Source: Kineosporia sp. NBRC 101731
GTDB taxonomy: Bacteria; Actinomycetota; Actinomycetes; Actinomycetales; Kineosporiaceae
NCBI RefSeq assembly: GCF_030269305.1
Contig: NZ_BSTC01000012.1
Location: 172,419-236,418, forward strand
Reading direction: 5' to 3'
DNA length: 64,000 nt
Both the position numbers and the translations under genes were made by a program. The notes under the pieces were generated by a model. It was not told the DNA's origin. It did no database searches and saw only the letters and a program-made list of their open reading frames with translations. Positions 8,671-17,390 of this stretch are shown in pieces (the first letter of the stretch is position 1; each line of letters begins with the position of its first letter).

Positions 8671-9297
8671 ATGAACGTCAGGCTTGCCGTGGTGGTTTAC
8701 TCGGCGACCGGAAACACCCATCTGCTCGGGGCGGCCGCCGCCGAGGCCGGCCAGAAGGCCGGGGCCCAGGTGCGTCTGCGGGTGATCCCCGATCTGGTCG
8801 AGCATCCGCCGACCACCGACGAGGAGGCCTCGACGTCGCACCGCGAGCGCATCGCCCACGTGCCGCACGCCAGTGTGGACGATCTCGTCTGGGCCGACGC
8901 CATCATGGTCGGCACACCGGTGCGGTTCGGGCTGCCGGCAGCACCGGTGCTGCACTTCGTCGACACCACGGCCAAACCGTCCATCGCCGGGCAGCTCGAC
9001 CGTAAGGTGGTCTCGGTGTTCACCTCGGGCTCGGCACCGCACGGTGGGCAGGTCAGCGCGATCCTGGCGCTGCACAACGCCTTCTGCCACTGGGGGGCGC
9101 TGATCGTCTCCAGCGGGTCGACCGAGCCGCTGCTGTTCCGCCCGGCCAACGGCAACCCGTACGGCGCGAGCAATGTCTCCCGCAACGAGCCGGGCAACGT
9201 CGATCCGGACAACCTGGGGGCCGCGGAGTTTCTGGCCCGCCGCACGGTGGGCATCGCGCGCGCCCTGGTGCAGGGCGATCGGCCCGCCCAGACCTGA
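8671..9297 (+). CDS. WrbA-like flavodoxin-fold NAD(P)H:quinone oxidoreductase
   Basis: This 208-aa protein of the WrbA family uses FMN for two-electron reduction of quinones. The FMN phosphate loop is YSATGNTHLL (about residues 9-18), followed by the second FMN contact VGTPVRFGLPAAPV and the third FTSGSAPHGGQ. The ATG at 8671 has GGGGGGAAG just upstream, so I prefer it to an ATG 36 bases earlier. Placed between the aromatic hydroxylase and the shikimate-type genes, it may keep an aminophenol or hydroquinone product reduced. That role is inferred from context. Confidence 0.87.
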   Translation: MNVRLAVVVYSATGNTHLLGAAAAEAGQKAGAQVRLRVIPDLVEHPPTTDEEASTSHRERIAHVPHASVDDLVWADAIMVGTPVRFGLPAAPVLHFVDTTAKPSIAGQLDRKVVSVFTSGSAPHGGQVSAILALHNAFCHWGALIVSSGSTEPLLFRPANGNPYGASNVSRNEPGNVDPDNLGAAEFLARRTVGIARALVQGDRPAQT

Positions 9298-9341
9298 GCG
9301 GTCGCACTCGCAGACCTGGTCCGAGAACACCGACACCACGC

Positions 9342-9367
9342 CTCCCGACGGCCCTTACGGCCGGGAG
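9342..9367 (+). terminator. Bulged hairpin before the DAHP synthase gene
   Basis: CTCCCG-AC-GGCC and GGCCGGGAG form a 9-10 bp stem with a bulge, 30 bases before the next GTG start. It may act as a terminator for the upstream unit or as an attenuator. Confidence 0.35.
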
Positions 9368-9396
9368 CGCGCCCTTCTGCCTGCCAGGAGTCATCT

Positions 9397-10725
9397 GTGT
9401 CCGACGTCAGCACCCTGAACCCGGCCGTGCCCGTGCACCGGGCCGGCCACCGCTCCAGAAACCCGCACCATCCCGATCCGCGCACCGACGGCCGATCCCG
9501 CCGCGGCGGGCAGTCCCCCTGGAACGGGACCACCGACCCGGCCACGTTCCGCCAGTTGATGGACGAGCTCGGCGCCCTGCCCACCCGGCAACAGCCGCTG
9601 TGGCCCGACCCGGACGTCCTGCACTCGGTGCACCGGGAACTGCTGGAGCGCGCCCCTCTGGTGCGCCCGGCCGAGGTGGACCTGCTCAGCTCGCACCTGA
9701 GCCGGGTGGCCGCCGGGCGGGTGCACGTACTGCAGGCCGGGGACTGTGCCGAAGATCCCGAGCAGTCCTCCCCCACCCACGTCATCCGCAAGGCAGGCCT
9801 GCTGGACACCCTGGCCGGGGCGCTGCGGATGAGCACCGGTAAGCCCGTGGTGCGGGTCGGGCGGATCGCCGGCCAGTATGTCAAACCCCGTTCCCAGACC
9901 AGCGAGAACGTCCAGGGCACAGAACTTCCGGTGTTCCGCGGGCACATGGTCAACTCCCCCCTGCCGGGCCTGCTGCACCGCCTGCCCGACCCCCGGCGGA
10001 TACTGCTGTGCCACGACGCCGCGGCGGGGGTGATGCAGGCCCTGCGCTCACAGCTACCGCACGGCGCCGGGGTCGACTCCCCGGTGTGGACCAGCCATGA
10101 GGCCCTGCTGCTGGACTACGAGGTGCCCGCCCTGCGCCGGCTCGACGACGGCCGGCTGCTGCTGACCTCCACCCATTGGCCGTGGATCGGCGAGCGCACC
10201 CGGCACCCCGACGGGGCACACGTGGAATTGCTCTCCCGGGTGGCCAATCCCGTGGCCTGCAAGGTGGGCCCACAGATGTCGGCCGCCGAGCTACTGACCC
10301 TGTGCGAACGTCTGGACCCGAGGCGCCGTCCCGGCCGACTCACCCTGATCGCGCGGATCGGGGCCGACCTGGCCGGCAGCCGACTGCCCGACCTGGTGAA
10401 AGTGGTTCGGGAAGAGGGCTATCCGGTGATCTGGATGTGCGACCCGATGCACGGCAACACCATCTCCTCACCCCGCGGACGCAAGACGCGTCTGATTACG
10501 TCGCTGATCGAGGAGGTGCGCCAGTTCCGCCGCGCGGTGGAGGAGAACGGCGGCGCGGCGGGCGGGCTGCATCTGGAAGCCACTCCCGACGCCGTCACCG
10601 AATGCGTGGCCGACGCGGCACATCTGGCCGCGGTCGACGCGCCGGACGCCGCCTACCTGACCGCCTGCGACCCCCGACTGAGCATGTCCCAAGCGCTTTC
10701 CGTCATCTCGGCCTGGGAGAACTGA
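9397..10725 (+). CDS. Type II DAHP synthase (PhzC-like)
   Basis: This 442-aa plant-type 3-deoxy-D-arabino-heptulosonate-7-phosphate synthase condenses PEP and erythrose-4-phosphate, the first step to chorismate. Conserved blocks are QAGDCAE (metal Cys), RVGRIAGQYVKPRS, and WMCDPMHGNT. Extra DAHP synthase copies are common in clusters that drain chorismate, such as phzC in phenazine loci, and may escape feedback control. The GTG start at 9397 has CAGGAG upstream. The next gene begins in the TGATG overlap, so this is the first cistron of a tight unit running to 18802. Confidence 0.93.
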   Translation: MSDVSTLNPAVPVHRAGHRSRNPHHPDPRTDGRSRRGGQSPWNGTTDPATFRQLMDELGALPTRQQPLWPDPDVLHSVHRELLERAPLVRPAEVDLLSSHLSRVAAGRVHVLQAGDCAEDPEQSSPTHVIRKAGLLDTLAGALRMSTGKPVVRVGRIAGQYVKPRSQTSENVQGTELPVFRGHMVNSPLPGLLHRLPDPRRILLCHDAAAGVMQALRSQLPHGAGVDSPVWTSHEALLLDYEVPALRRLDDGRLLLTSTHWPWIGERTRHPDGAHVELLSRVANPVACKVGPQMSAAELLTLCERLDPRRRPGRLTLIARIGADLAGSRLPDLVKVVREEGYPVIWMCDPMHGNTISSPRGRKTRLITSLIEEVRQFRRAVEENGGAAGGLHLEATPDAVTECVADAAHLAAVDAPDAAYLTACDPRLSMSQALSVISAWEN

Positions 10726-11519
10726 TGACAACCATGACCGACAGCCCGTTCCGGGCCCGGTCCGCGTTCGTCACCGGGGCGGCCGGTGGCATCGGATCCG
10801 TGGTCGCGCAAACCCTGGCCGCCCTCGGCACCCGGGTGGCGGCGGTGGACCACGACGCCGATCGGCTCGAGGAATTCGTCGGCGGCCTGACCTCGCAAGG
10901 CTTGTGGGTGGAGGCCCTGCAGGCCGACCTGACCGACGCCAAGCAGGTCGAGCACGTGGTGTCAGAGGCCGAGCGTCGGCTGGGACCGACCGACTACCTG
11001 GTCAACGGGGCCGGGGTGCTGCACCTGGGGCAGGCCCACGGTCTGACCGACGATGAGTGGGCCCACACGTTCGACGTGAACGTCACCGGCACCTTCCACG
11101 TCTGCCGGGCGGTGGTGAACCGGATGCTCACCCGACGGCGCGGTGCCGTGGTCACCATCGCCTCCAATGCCGCGCAGACCCCGCGTACCGGCATGGCCGC
11201 CTACGCGGCCTCGAAGGCAGCGGCGGCCATGTACACCAAGTGCCTGGGGCTGGAGGTCGCCGGGCACGGGATCCGCTGCAACGTGGTTGCCCCGGGCTCC
11301 ACCCACACCCCGATGCTGACCGGCATGTGGCACGACGAATCCGGTCGCCAGGAGACACTGGGCGGGCGGCTGGACACCTATCGACTCGGCATCCCGCTGG
11401 GGAAACTGGCTCTCCCGCAAGACATCGCGGAGGCCGTGGTCTTCCTGCTCTCCGACCGGGCCGGCCACATCACACTCCAGACCCTGACCGTCGACGGCGG
11501 CGCCACCCTGGGCGTCTGA
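10725..11519 (+). CDS. DhbA/EntA-type short-chain dehydrogenase
   Basis: This 264-aa SDR has the cofactor motif TGAAGGIG (about residue 19), NGAGV, the catalytic Ser-Tyr-Lys set (IASNAAQTPR, then YAASKAA) and the C-terminal APGSTHTPML typical of 2,3-dihydro-2,3-dihydroxybenzoate dehydrogenases. Beside phzD and phzE the likely reaction is oxidation of trans-2,3-dihydro-3-hydroxyanthranilate to 3-hydroxyanthranilate, which diverts the pathway from phenazines. Literal 2,3-dihydroxybenzoate formation is the alternative, but no isochorismate synthase is present in this locus. It overlaps the DAHP synthase stop by one base. Confidence 0.88.
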   Translation: MTTMTDSPFRARSAFVTGAAGGIGSVVAQTLAALGTRVAAVDHDADRLEEFVGGLTSQGLWVEALQADLTDAKQVEHVVSEAERRLGPTDYLVNGAGVLHLGQAHGLTDDEWAHTFDVNVTGTFHVCRAVVNRMLTRRRGAVVTIASNAAQTPRTGMAAYAASKAAAAMYTKCLGLEVAGHGIRCNVVAPGSTHTPMLTGMWHDESGRQETLGGRLDTYRLGIPLGKLALPQDIAEAVVFLLSDRAGHITLQTLTVDGGATLGV

Positions 11520-11543
11520 ACGTCCGGCCACGAGGAGAAAACT

Positions 11544-12167
11544 GTGCGAAGCATTGCCCCGATCCAGCCCTATCCCCTCCCCTCGGAGGGCGACCTTCCG
11601 ACCAATGTGGCTACCTGGCAAGTCGATCCGGCGCGGGCGGTATTGCTGGTACACGACCTGCAGCACTTCTTCCTGCGGCCGTTCCCCAGGCCGCTGCGCG
11701 ACCAGCTCCTGGCCCGGGCCGGTGAGCTGCTGGCCTGGGCGCGCGGTCACGGGGTGCAGGTGGCCTACAGCCTGCAGCCGGGCGCGATGACGCCGCAGCA
11801 ACGCGGCCTGCTCGCCGACGTGTGGGGGCCGGGCATGAGCGCGCGGCCCGACGATCGGGGCGTGCCCGCTCCGATCGCACCACGCGAGGACGACTGGCAG
11901 CTCACGAAATGGCGCTACAGCGCGTTCGTCCGTTCCGGTCTGCGCGAGCAGATCCAGGCGTCCGGCCGCGACCAGCTGGTGGTGTGCGGGGTGTACGCCC
12001 ACGTGGGGGTGCTGATGACGTTGGCCGATGCCTTCCAGCACGACGTGCAGACGTTCCTGGTCGCCGACGCCACCGGTGACTTCTCCCTCCGGGATCACCG
12101 TCTGGCCCTGGACTACGCGGCCAGTGCCTGTGCGGTAGTCACCACCACGAAACGGGTCGCGCCATGA
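11544..12167 (+). CDS. phzD: Isochorismatase, PhzD type
   Basis: This 207-aa cysteine-hydrolase-fold isochorismatase lacks the aryl carrier domain of EntB/DhbB, matching PhzD. PhzD removes pyruvate from 2-amino-2-deoxyisochorismate to give trans-2,3-dihydro-3-hydroxyanthranilate. The entry block DPARAVLLVHDLQHFF holds the catalytic Asp, LTKWRYSAF the Lys and CGVYAHVG the oxyanion loop. The GTG start at 11544 has GAGGAGAAA upstream. Its stop overlaps phzE (ATGA), fitting stoichiometric expression of the two consecutive steps. Confidence 0.92.
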   Translation: MRSIAPIQPYPLPSEGDLPTNVATWQVDPARAVLLVHDLQHFFLRPFPRPLRDQLLARAGELLAWARGHGVQVAYSLQPGAMTPQQRGLLADVWGPGMSARPDDRGVPAPIAPREDDWQLTKWRYSAFVRSGLREQIQASGRDQLVVCGVYAHVGVLMTLADAFQHDVQTFLVADATGDFSLRDHRLALDYAASACAVVTTTKRVAP

Positions 12168-14032
12168 GTGATCTTCTGGACACCGTGCTGGCGGACACCG
12201 GTTCACCCTTCGCCCTCTTGCACCGGCCTGGCGGGCATCCTGCGGGTGCCGGGGTGCTGGAGGTCCTGACCGGGTCCTTCAGCGGGCACGAACGGCTGGC
12301 CGAGGTGCCGCAGGCGCCGCGAGTGCTGGTCCTGGTGCCCTTCCGGCAGGTCACCGAGCGCGGGTTCACAGCGCTGGAGGACGACGCGCAGTTGCTGGCC
12401 ATGCCGGTGCAGGGGTACGCCGAGGTGGATCTGGACATGGCTCTGCGCCGGCTGCCGGACCAGCCGGTCAAGCTGCGCCGGGCCGGTTTCGACACCGATG
12501 ACGAAAGCTACCGGCATCTGGTGGCCTCGGTACTGAAGAACGAGATCGGCGCTGGTGAGGGCGCAAACTTCGTCATCAAGCGCTCCTTCGAGGCCGATCT
12601 GGAGGGGTACTCCCCCGCCCAGGCGCTGTCGTTCTTCCGGCGGCTGCTGGAGAACGAGAAGGGCTCCTACTGGACGTTTCTGGTGCACACCGGCGACCGG
12701 ACCCTGGTGGGAGCCAGTCCCGAACAGCACGTGGCGCTGCGGCACGGCACGGTCTCGATGAACCCGATCAGCGGCACGTACCGCTATCCACGCAGCGGGC
12801 CCAGCCTGGAAGGGCTGCTGCATTTCCTCGGCGACCGCAAGGAGACCGAGGAGCTGTACATGGTGCTGGACGAGGAACTCAAGATGATGGCCCGCATCTG
12901 TCCGGGCGGCGGACGGGTGGCCGGGCCGTTCCTGCGCGAGATGGCGCAGCTGGCCCATACCGAGTACCTGATCCACGGGCACAGCAACGGCGATCCGCGC
13001 GACATCCTGCGCGAGACGCTACTGGCGCCCACCGTCACCGGCAGCCCGCTGCAGAACGCGTGCGAGGTGATCGCCCGTTACGAGACCCGCGGTCGCGGCT
13101 ACTACAGCGGTGTGCTGGGCCTGATCGAGCGCGAGCCCGACGGCGCGGCGGCCCTGGACTCCACCATCCTGATCCGCACCAGCGACATCGACGCGTCCGG
13201 GCACCTACGCCTGGACGTGGGCGCCACGCTGGTGCGCCATTCCGACCCGGACGCCGAGGTGGCCGAGACGGTGGCCAAGGCGGCCGGGCCGCTGGCCGCC
13301 CTGGACGGGCGCCCGGCGCAGCGGTTCTCGGCCCATCCCAGCGTCACCAGCGCCTTGGCCGGACGCAACAGCGACATCGCGGCCTTCTGGCTGTCCGGGG
13401 CGGCGCCCGAGGAGCACATCGGCAGCCTGTCCGGGGCCCGAGTCCTGGTGATCGACGCGGAGGACACCTTCACCGCGATGCTGGCCCAGCAGTTGCGCTT
13501 CCTGGGTCTGGAGGTGGACCTGGTGCCGCATCACCGGGCCGCTCCGTTGGACGCGCATGACCTGGTCATTCTAGGGCCGGGGCCGGGCGACCCCCGCGAT
13601 CGCACGGACGCCCGGATCGGGCGTCTGCACGAGGCAACCGAGCACCTCCTGACCGCGCGGCGACCGTTCCTGGCCGTCTGCCTGAGCCATCAGGTACTCG
13701 GGCTCGGCCTGGGCCTGCCGGTGCGTCGGCGGGACACACCCAGCCAGGGACTCCAGCGCCACGTCGAGGTGTTCGGCCGGGCCGAGAAGGTGGGTTTCTA
13801 CAACGCGTTCGCGGTCTTCTCCGATCACGCGGCCTTCACCCACCGGCAGGCCGGGCCGGTGCGCGTGGACCGCGACACGGTGACCGGGGAGGTCCACGCG
13901 ATGCAGGGCGAGTTGTTCGCGTCCATGCAGTTCCACCCCGAATCGGTACTCACCCGGGACGGGGTACGCATCCTGGGCAGCGTGGTGGGACGCCTGCTGG
14001 ACCGGATGCCCAGCCAGGGGGGTGTGCGGTGA
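12164..14032 (+). CDS. phzE: PhzE-type ADIC synthase
   Basis: This 622-aa fusion has a chorismate-binding (MST) domain at residues 1 to about 400 and a class I glutamine amidotransferase domain at about 425-615. It converts chorismate and glutamine ammonia to 2-amino-2-deoxyisochorismate. PhzE hallmarks are GANFVIKRSFEADL, SPEQHV, MNPISGTYRYP, DEELKMM and LAHTEYLIHGHS. The amidotransferase carries the Cys nucleophile in LAVCLSHQVLGLGLG and the His-x-Glu element FHPESV. A TrpEG anthranilate synthase is the nearest alternative, but the domain fusion order, the MNPISGTYRYP block and the adjacent phzD favour ADIC synthase. Confidence 0.93.
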   Translation: MSDLLDTVLADTGSPFALLHRPGGHPAGAGVLEVLTGSFSGHERLAEVPQAPRVLVLVPFRQVTERGFTALEDDAQLLAMPVQGYAEVDLDMALRRLPDQPVKLRRAGFDTDDESYRHLVASVLKNEIGAGEGANFVIKRSFEADLEGYSPAQALSFFRRLLENEKGSYWTFLVHTGDRTLVGASPEQHVALRHGTVSMNPISGTYRYPRSGPSLEGLLHFLGDRKETEELYMVLDEELKMMARICPGGGRVAGPFLREMAQLAHTEYLIHGHSNGDPRDILRETLLAPTVTGSPLQNACEVIARYETRGRGYYSGVLGLIEREPDGAAALDSTILIRTSDIDASGHLRLDVGATLVRHSDPDAEVAETVAKAAGPLAALDGRPAQRFSAHPSVTSALAGRNSDIAAFWLSGAAPEEHIGSLSGARVLVIDAEDTFTAMLAQQLRFLGLEVDLVPHHRAAPLDAHDLVILGPGPGDPRDRTDARIGRLHEATEHLLTARRPFLAVCLSHQVLGLGLGLPVRRRDTPSQGLQRHVEVFGRAEKVGFYNAFAVFSDHAAFTHRQAGPVRVDRDTVTGEVHAMQGELFASMQFHPESVLTRDGVRILGSVVGRLLDRMPSQGGVR

Positions 14033-15042
14033 TCACCACCCACCTGGAGTCGGGCGTCGCTCTTTCCCTGGGGATCCTGGGAACCGGCAGTCACCTGCCC
14101 GCGCGGGTGGTCAAGAATGACGAGATCGCCCCCGCGGCGGGGGTGGACGACGCCTGGATCACCCTCAAGACAGGGATTCAGTCCCGGCACTGGGTGGATC
14201 CGCACGAGGCCACCTCCGACCTTGCGGTGGCGGCCGCCCGGGCCGCCCTGGAGGACGCCGGGCTCGAGGCGCCCGACGTTTCCCTGGTCGTGGTGGCCAC
14301 CTCCACACCGGACGTGCCGCAGCCGGCCACGGCCGCGCTGGTCGCCAACGCCCTGGGGACCCGGCCGGGCACGGCCGCGTTCGACCTGAACGCGGTGTGC
14401 AGCAGTTGGGTGCTGGCCCTGTCGGCGGCCCAGGGCCTGCTGGCCGGGGCCCGGCGGCCGGGGCCGGCCCTGGTCATCGGGGCTGACGTCTACTCCCGCA
14501 TCCTCGATCCCACCGACCGGCGCACCGTGGCGCTGTTCGGAGACGGCGCCGGGGCGGTGGTGCTGGGTGCCTCCCGGCACCGCCGTCAGGTGGCCAGCCG
14601 GCTGGCCGGTTTCAGCTCCGCGCACGACCTGATCACCGTGCCGGCCGGAGGTAGCCGGCGACCGGCCTCGGTGCAGACCCTGGAACGTGGGGAGCACTAC
14701 TTCACCATGCGCGGGCGGGATGTGCGCACGTTCGTCGAGGAATCGGTGGCCCCTGCGATCACCGCGTTCCTCGGGGAACTGGGCCTGAAGGCCGCTGCGG
14801 TGGCCCACTTCGTGCCGCACCAGGCCAATGGCCCGATGATCGAGAAATTGGGCGGCCTGGCGGGTTTCCGACCCGACCAGATCCGTTCGTACCTGGCCGA
14901 CACCGGTAACACCGGCGCCGCGTCCCTGCCTGTCGCCCTGGACCGGCTGGCCCGGTCCGGGCGCCCGGCCCCCGGCGACCTGGTGCTGCTGGCCGGGTTC
15001 GGCGGCGGGATGAGCCTCGGCCTGACCCTGCTGCGCTGGTGA
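14029..15042 (+). CDS. Beta-ketoacyl-ACP synthase III (FabH-like)
   Basis: This 337-aa thiolase-fold KASIII has an intact Cys-His-Asn triad: Cys124 in NAVCSSW, His264 in FVPHQAN and Asn294 in DTGNTGAAS. FabH relatives start fatty acid synthesis, while cluster-encoded relatives (CerJ- or PqsD-like) transfer acyl groups to O-, N- or C-nucleophiles. No ACP, KS or AT gene lies in the locus, which argues for the second kind of role. The GTG start overlaps the phzE stop (GTGA). The acyl donor may come from the AMP-ligase at 5769; this is inference. Confidence 0.9.
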   Translation: MITTHLESGVALSLGILGTGSHLPARVVKNDEIAPAAGVDDAWITLKTGIQSRHWVDPHEATSDLAVAAARAALEDAGLEAPDVSLVVVATSTPDVPQPATAALVANALGTRPGTAAFDLNAVCSSWVLALSAAQGLLAGARRPGPALVIGADVYSRILDPTDRRTVALFGDGAGAVVLGASRHRRQVASRLAGFSSAHDLITVPAGGSRRPASVQTLERGEHYFTMRGRDVRTFVEESVAPAITAFLGELGLKAAAVAHFVPHQANGPMIEKLGGLAGFRPDQIRSYLADTGNTGAASLPVALDRLARSGRPAPGDLVLLAGFGGGMSLGLTLLRW

Positions 15043-15073
15043 GGACCGGCAGCCCCTGCGACGGAGGAGAACC

Positions 15074-15883
15074 GTGGACCAGAGAACGATCGACGCCTAC
15101 CTGGCCCGCATCGGCGCCCGGCGACCGGCCCGGCCCGATCTGGAGAGCCTGCGCCACCTTCAGGAACGGCACGTGCTGTCGGTGCCGTTCGAGAACCTGG
15201 GGTACCACCTGGACGAGCCCATCCACCTGGACGAGAAGGTGCTCACCAAGATCGTCACAGAGCATCGCGGCGGTGGCTGCTACGAGGTCAACCCCGCGCT
15301 CGGGTTGTTGCTGCAGGCCCTGGGCTACCAGGTCGATCTGCTGCCCGGGCGGGTCTACCGCGGAGGCGCGCTCGGCCCACCGTTCTGCCACCTGGCCCTG
15401 CGGGTGCACTTGGAGGACGAGGACTGGCTGGTGGACGCCGGTTTCGGCCGCAACAGCCGCCGGCCGCTGCGCATCGTCGAACCGGCCCCGCAGTCGGACC
15501 CGCACGGGGAGTACCTGCTCAGCCCCACCCAGGACGGCGGCGGCCTGGAGGTGCGGCGAAACGGCGAGCCGCTGTACCAGCTCGATTTGCACCCGGCCCG
15601 GCCCGCGGACTTCGGCCCTACGCTCTGGTGGTGGCGCACCAGCCCGCAGTCGCCGTTCCTGCAGGACCTGTTCTGCACCCTGGCCACCCCGCAGGGCCGG
15701 GTCACGCTGAAGGGCAGCACCCTGGTCCGGCTGGAGGAAGGTCGGCGCGTGGTGGAGGAACTGCCCGACGAGACCGCCGTACTGGCCGCCTACAAGCAGC
15801 ACTTCGGCATCCACCTGGACCGGGCCCCGGTGGCCCCCCTGGTCGCGGCCGACGTCACCGGCCCGGTCGGGATCCAGGCATGA
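15074..15883 (+). CDS. Arylamine N-acetyltransferase
   Basis: This 269-aa NAT-family enzyme has the complete catalytic triad Cys69 (RGGGCYEVN), His106 (FCHLALRV) and Asp121 (LVDAGFG) at the usual spacing. NATs move acetyl or other acyl groups from CoA or a carrier to an aryl amine, and RifF-type members close amides in ansamycins. A Streptomyces griseus NAT is known to acetylate 2-aminophenols. The amine of 3-hydroxyanthranilate or of its aldehyde is the obvious acceptor here. The GTG start has GGAGGAGA upstream. The stop overlaps the next start (ATGA). Confidence 0.93.
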   Translation: MDQRTIDAYLARIGARRPARPDLESLRHLQERHVLSVPFENLGYHLDEPIHLDEKVLTKIVTEHRGGGCYEVNPALGLLLQALGYQVDLLPGRVYRGGALGPPFCHLALRVHLEDEDWLVDAGFGRNSRRPLRIVEPAPQSDPHGEYLLSPTQDGGGLEVRRNGEPLYQLDLHPARPADFGPTLWWWRTSPQSPFLQDLFCTLATPQGRVTLKGSTLVRLEEGRRVVEELPDETAVLAAYKQHFGIHLDRAPVAPLVAADVTGPVGIQA

Positions 15884-16296
15884 GCGCCCACCGGCCCCAC
15901 GATCTGCCCGCCGTGTTCGCGGCGGCGTTCAACAGCGGCGACCAGGCGCGGCTGGAGCCGCTGTACGAGCCGACAGCGATCCTCGTGCCCCAGCCGGGTC
16001 TGGTCCTGAGCGGTGAGCAGCGCCGGGCTGGCACCGCCGCCGTCCTGGGCCGCGGCCTGCCGATCACCACCACCCTGCGGCACGTGCTGGCCGGTCCCGA
16101 TATTGCGCTGCTGATCAGCGATTTCCGGTTCGACGGCACCGGGCCGAACGGGCAGGCGAACCACGCCCGCGGGGTCGCCACCGACGTCGCCCGGCGCGCG
16201 CCCGACGGCACCTGGCGATACGTCATCAGCTGGCCCCAGGAAGACCCGGAACGCCCCGGTCATCCCGCCCTCGACATCCGGCAGGTTCAAGCATGA
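15880..16296 (+). CDS. NTF2-like/SnoaL-like protein
   Basis: This 138-aa protein has the pattern of the NTF2-like superfamily: an N-terminal helix with FAAAFNSGD, then YEPTAILV, and a strand block near DGTWRYVISWPQED. The fold hosts ketosteroid isomerases, SnoaL cyclases and PhzA/PhzB, but the PhzA/B active-site pattern is not evident. It sits between the NAT and the GriD-like gene with ATGA overlaps on both sides, so it is an integral member of the operon. A role in a cyclisation or isomerisation step is possible but unproven. Confidence 0.78.
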   Translation: MSAHRPHDLPAVFAAAFNSGDQARLEPLYEPTAILVPQPGLVLSGEQRRAGTAAVLGRGLPITTTLRHVLAGPDIALLISDFRFDGTGPNGQANHARGVATDVARRAPDGTWRYVISWPQEDPERPGHPALDIRQVQA

Positions 16297-17390
16297 ACAT
16301 TCCCCCGATCCTCCTGACCCCGCACGACCAGCAACCCGACCCCGGTGAGTTCGTCCGGGCGACGATGCGGTGGCACTTCTCCCCCGAGACCGGTTCACCG
16401 TTCTGGCTGGAACGAGCCCCGTCGCTGGATTTCGACCCGCTGCGCGACATCCGCGAGTACGCCGACCTCCAGCGCTTTCCCGACCTCACCGGCGACCTGC
16501 GCACCGCCCGGGTGGAGGACCTGATCCCCCGGGGCCTGGGCCGGTCCCCCGAGATCATCGGGATCTACGAGAGCGGCGGCACCACTGGTGGCCCCAAACG
16601 CGTTGTTCTGATGCAGCTTTGGCTGGACCAGCTGCTGGCCTGGAGCAGCGACCAGCTCGACCGCCACGGCATTCCCCAGGGCGTGAACTGGCTCAACGCC
16701 GTACCCACCGGGCCCCACATGGTGGGCGAGGTGATCGCCCGGCAGGCCGCCCGCCGCGGCGGACTCTCCTTCTCCGTCGACCTGGACCCCCGCTGGGTGA
16801 AACACCTGATCAGCTCGGGCGATCGCGAGGGCGCCGGCCGGTATGCCGAGCACCTGGTCGATCAGCTGGGGTACGTCTTGGAGAGCCAGGACGTCGGCGT
16901 GCTGATGATCACCCCGCCGGTGCTGGAACGCCTGACCCGCCGGGACGACCTGGTCAAGCTGGTCCGCGAAAAGGTCCGGGCGATCAACTGGGTGGGCACC
17001 CACATGGATGCCGACACCCGTGACCTCTACCGCCAGGAGATCTTTCCCGAGGTGGTCCTCTACAGCGGGTACGGAAGCACGATGATTCTCGGCAACGCCG
17101 GTGAGCGCCCCGGCCTGGGCGACGACGACCCGTGCGTGTACGACCCTTTCTCGCCCTACTTCACGCTGTCGGTGGTGGACCCGCACACGGGCCGACCCGT
17201 CGCTCATGGCGAACGCGGGCAAGTGATCATGCATCATCTGAGCGCCTGCGCGCTCCTGCCCAACAACCGCGAACGCGACAGCGCCATCCGGATACCCGCT
17301 CTGCCGGGGCAACTGGGCGACTCGGTGGCCGACGTGGCGCCGCTGACCCAGGAGGACGGCGGTCAGGACGTGGTGGAGGGGGTGTACTGA
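16293..17390 (+). CDS. GriD/LuxE-like aryl-acid adenylating subunit
   Basis: This 365-aa protein is a short adenylate-forming enzyme. The phosphate loop is ESGGTTGGPKRVVL (about residue 90), and there is a later YSGYGSTM region and a C-terminal GERGQVIMHHL. It lacks the usual C-terminal Lys subdomain, as in LuxE acyl-protein synthetases and in GriD. In Streptomyces griseus, GriC and GriD together reduce 3-amino-4-hydroxybenzoate to the aldehyde. The gene directly upstream of a GriC/LuxC-like reductase (TGATG overlap) makes the same job likely on 3-hydroxyanthranilate. A PaaK-like CoA ligase is the alternative. Confidence 0.78.
   Translation: MNIPPILLTPHDQQPDPGEFVRATMRWHFSPETGSPFWLERAPSLDFDPLRDIREYADLQRFPDLTGDLRTARVEDLIPRGLGRSPEIIGIYESGGTTGGPKRVVLMQLWLDQLLAWSSDQLDRHGIPQGVNWLNAVPTGPHMVGEVIARQAARRGGLSFSVDLDPRWVKHLISSGDREGAGRYAEHLVDQLGYVLESQDVGVLMITPPVLERLTRRDDLVKLVREKVRAINWVGTHMDADTRDLYRQEIFPEVVLYSGYGSTMILGNAGERPGLGDDDPCVYDPFSPYFTLSVVDPHTGRPVAHGERGQVIMHHLSACALLPNNRERDSAIRIPALPGQLGDSVADVAPLTQEDGGQDVVEGVY

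Noticed and set aside
10725..12167. Catechol (2,3-dihydroxybenzoate) siderophore genes
   Set aside because: The SDR and isochorismatase could serve that path, but no isochorismate synthase or aryl carrier domain is in the locus, and the metallophore locus has its own salicylate synthase.
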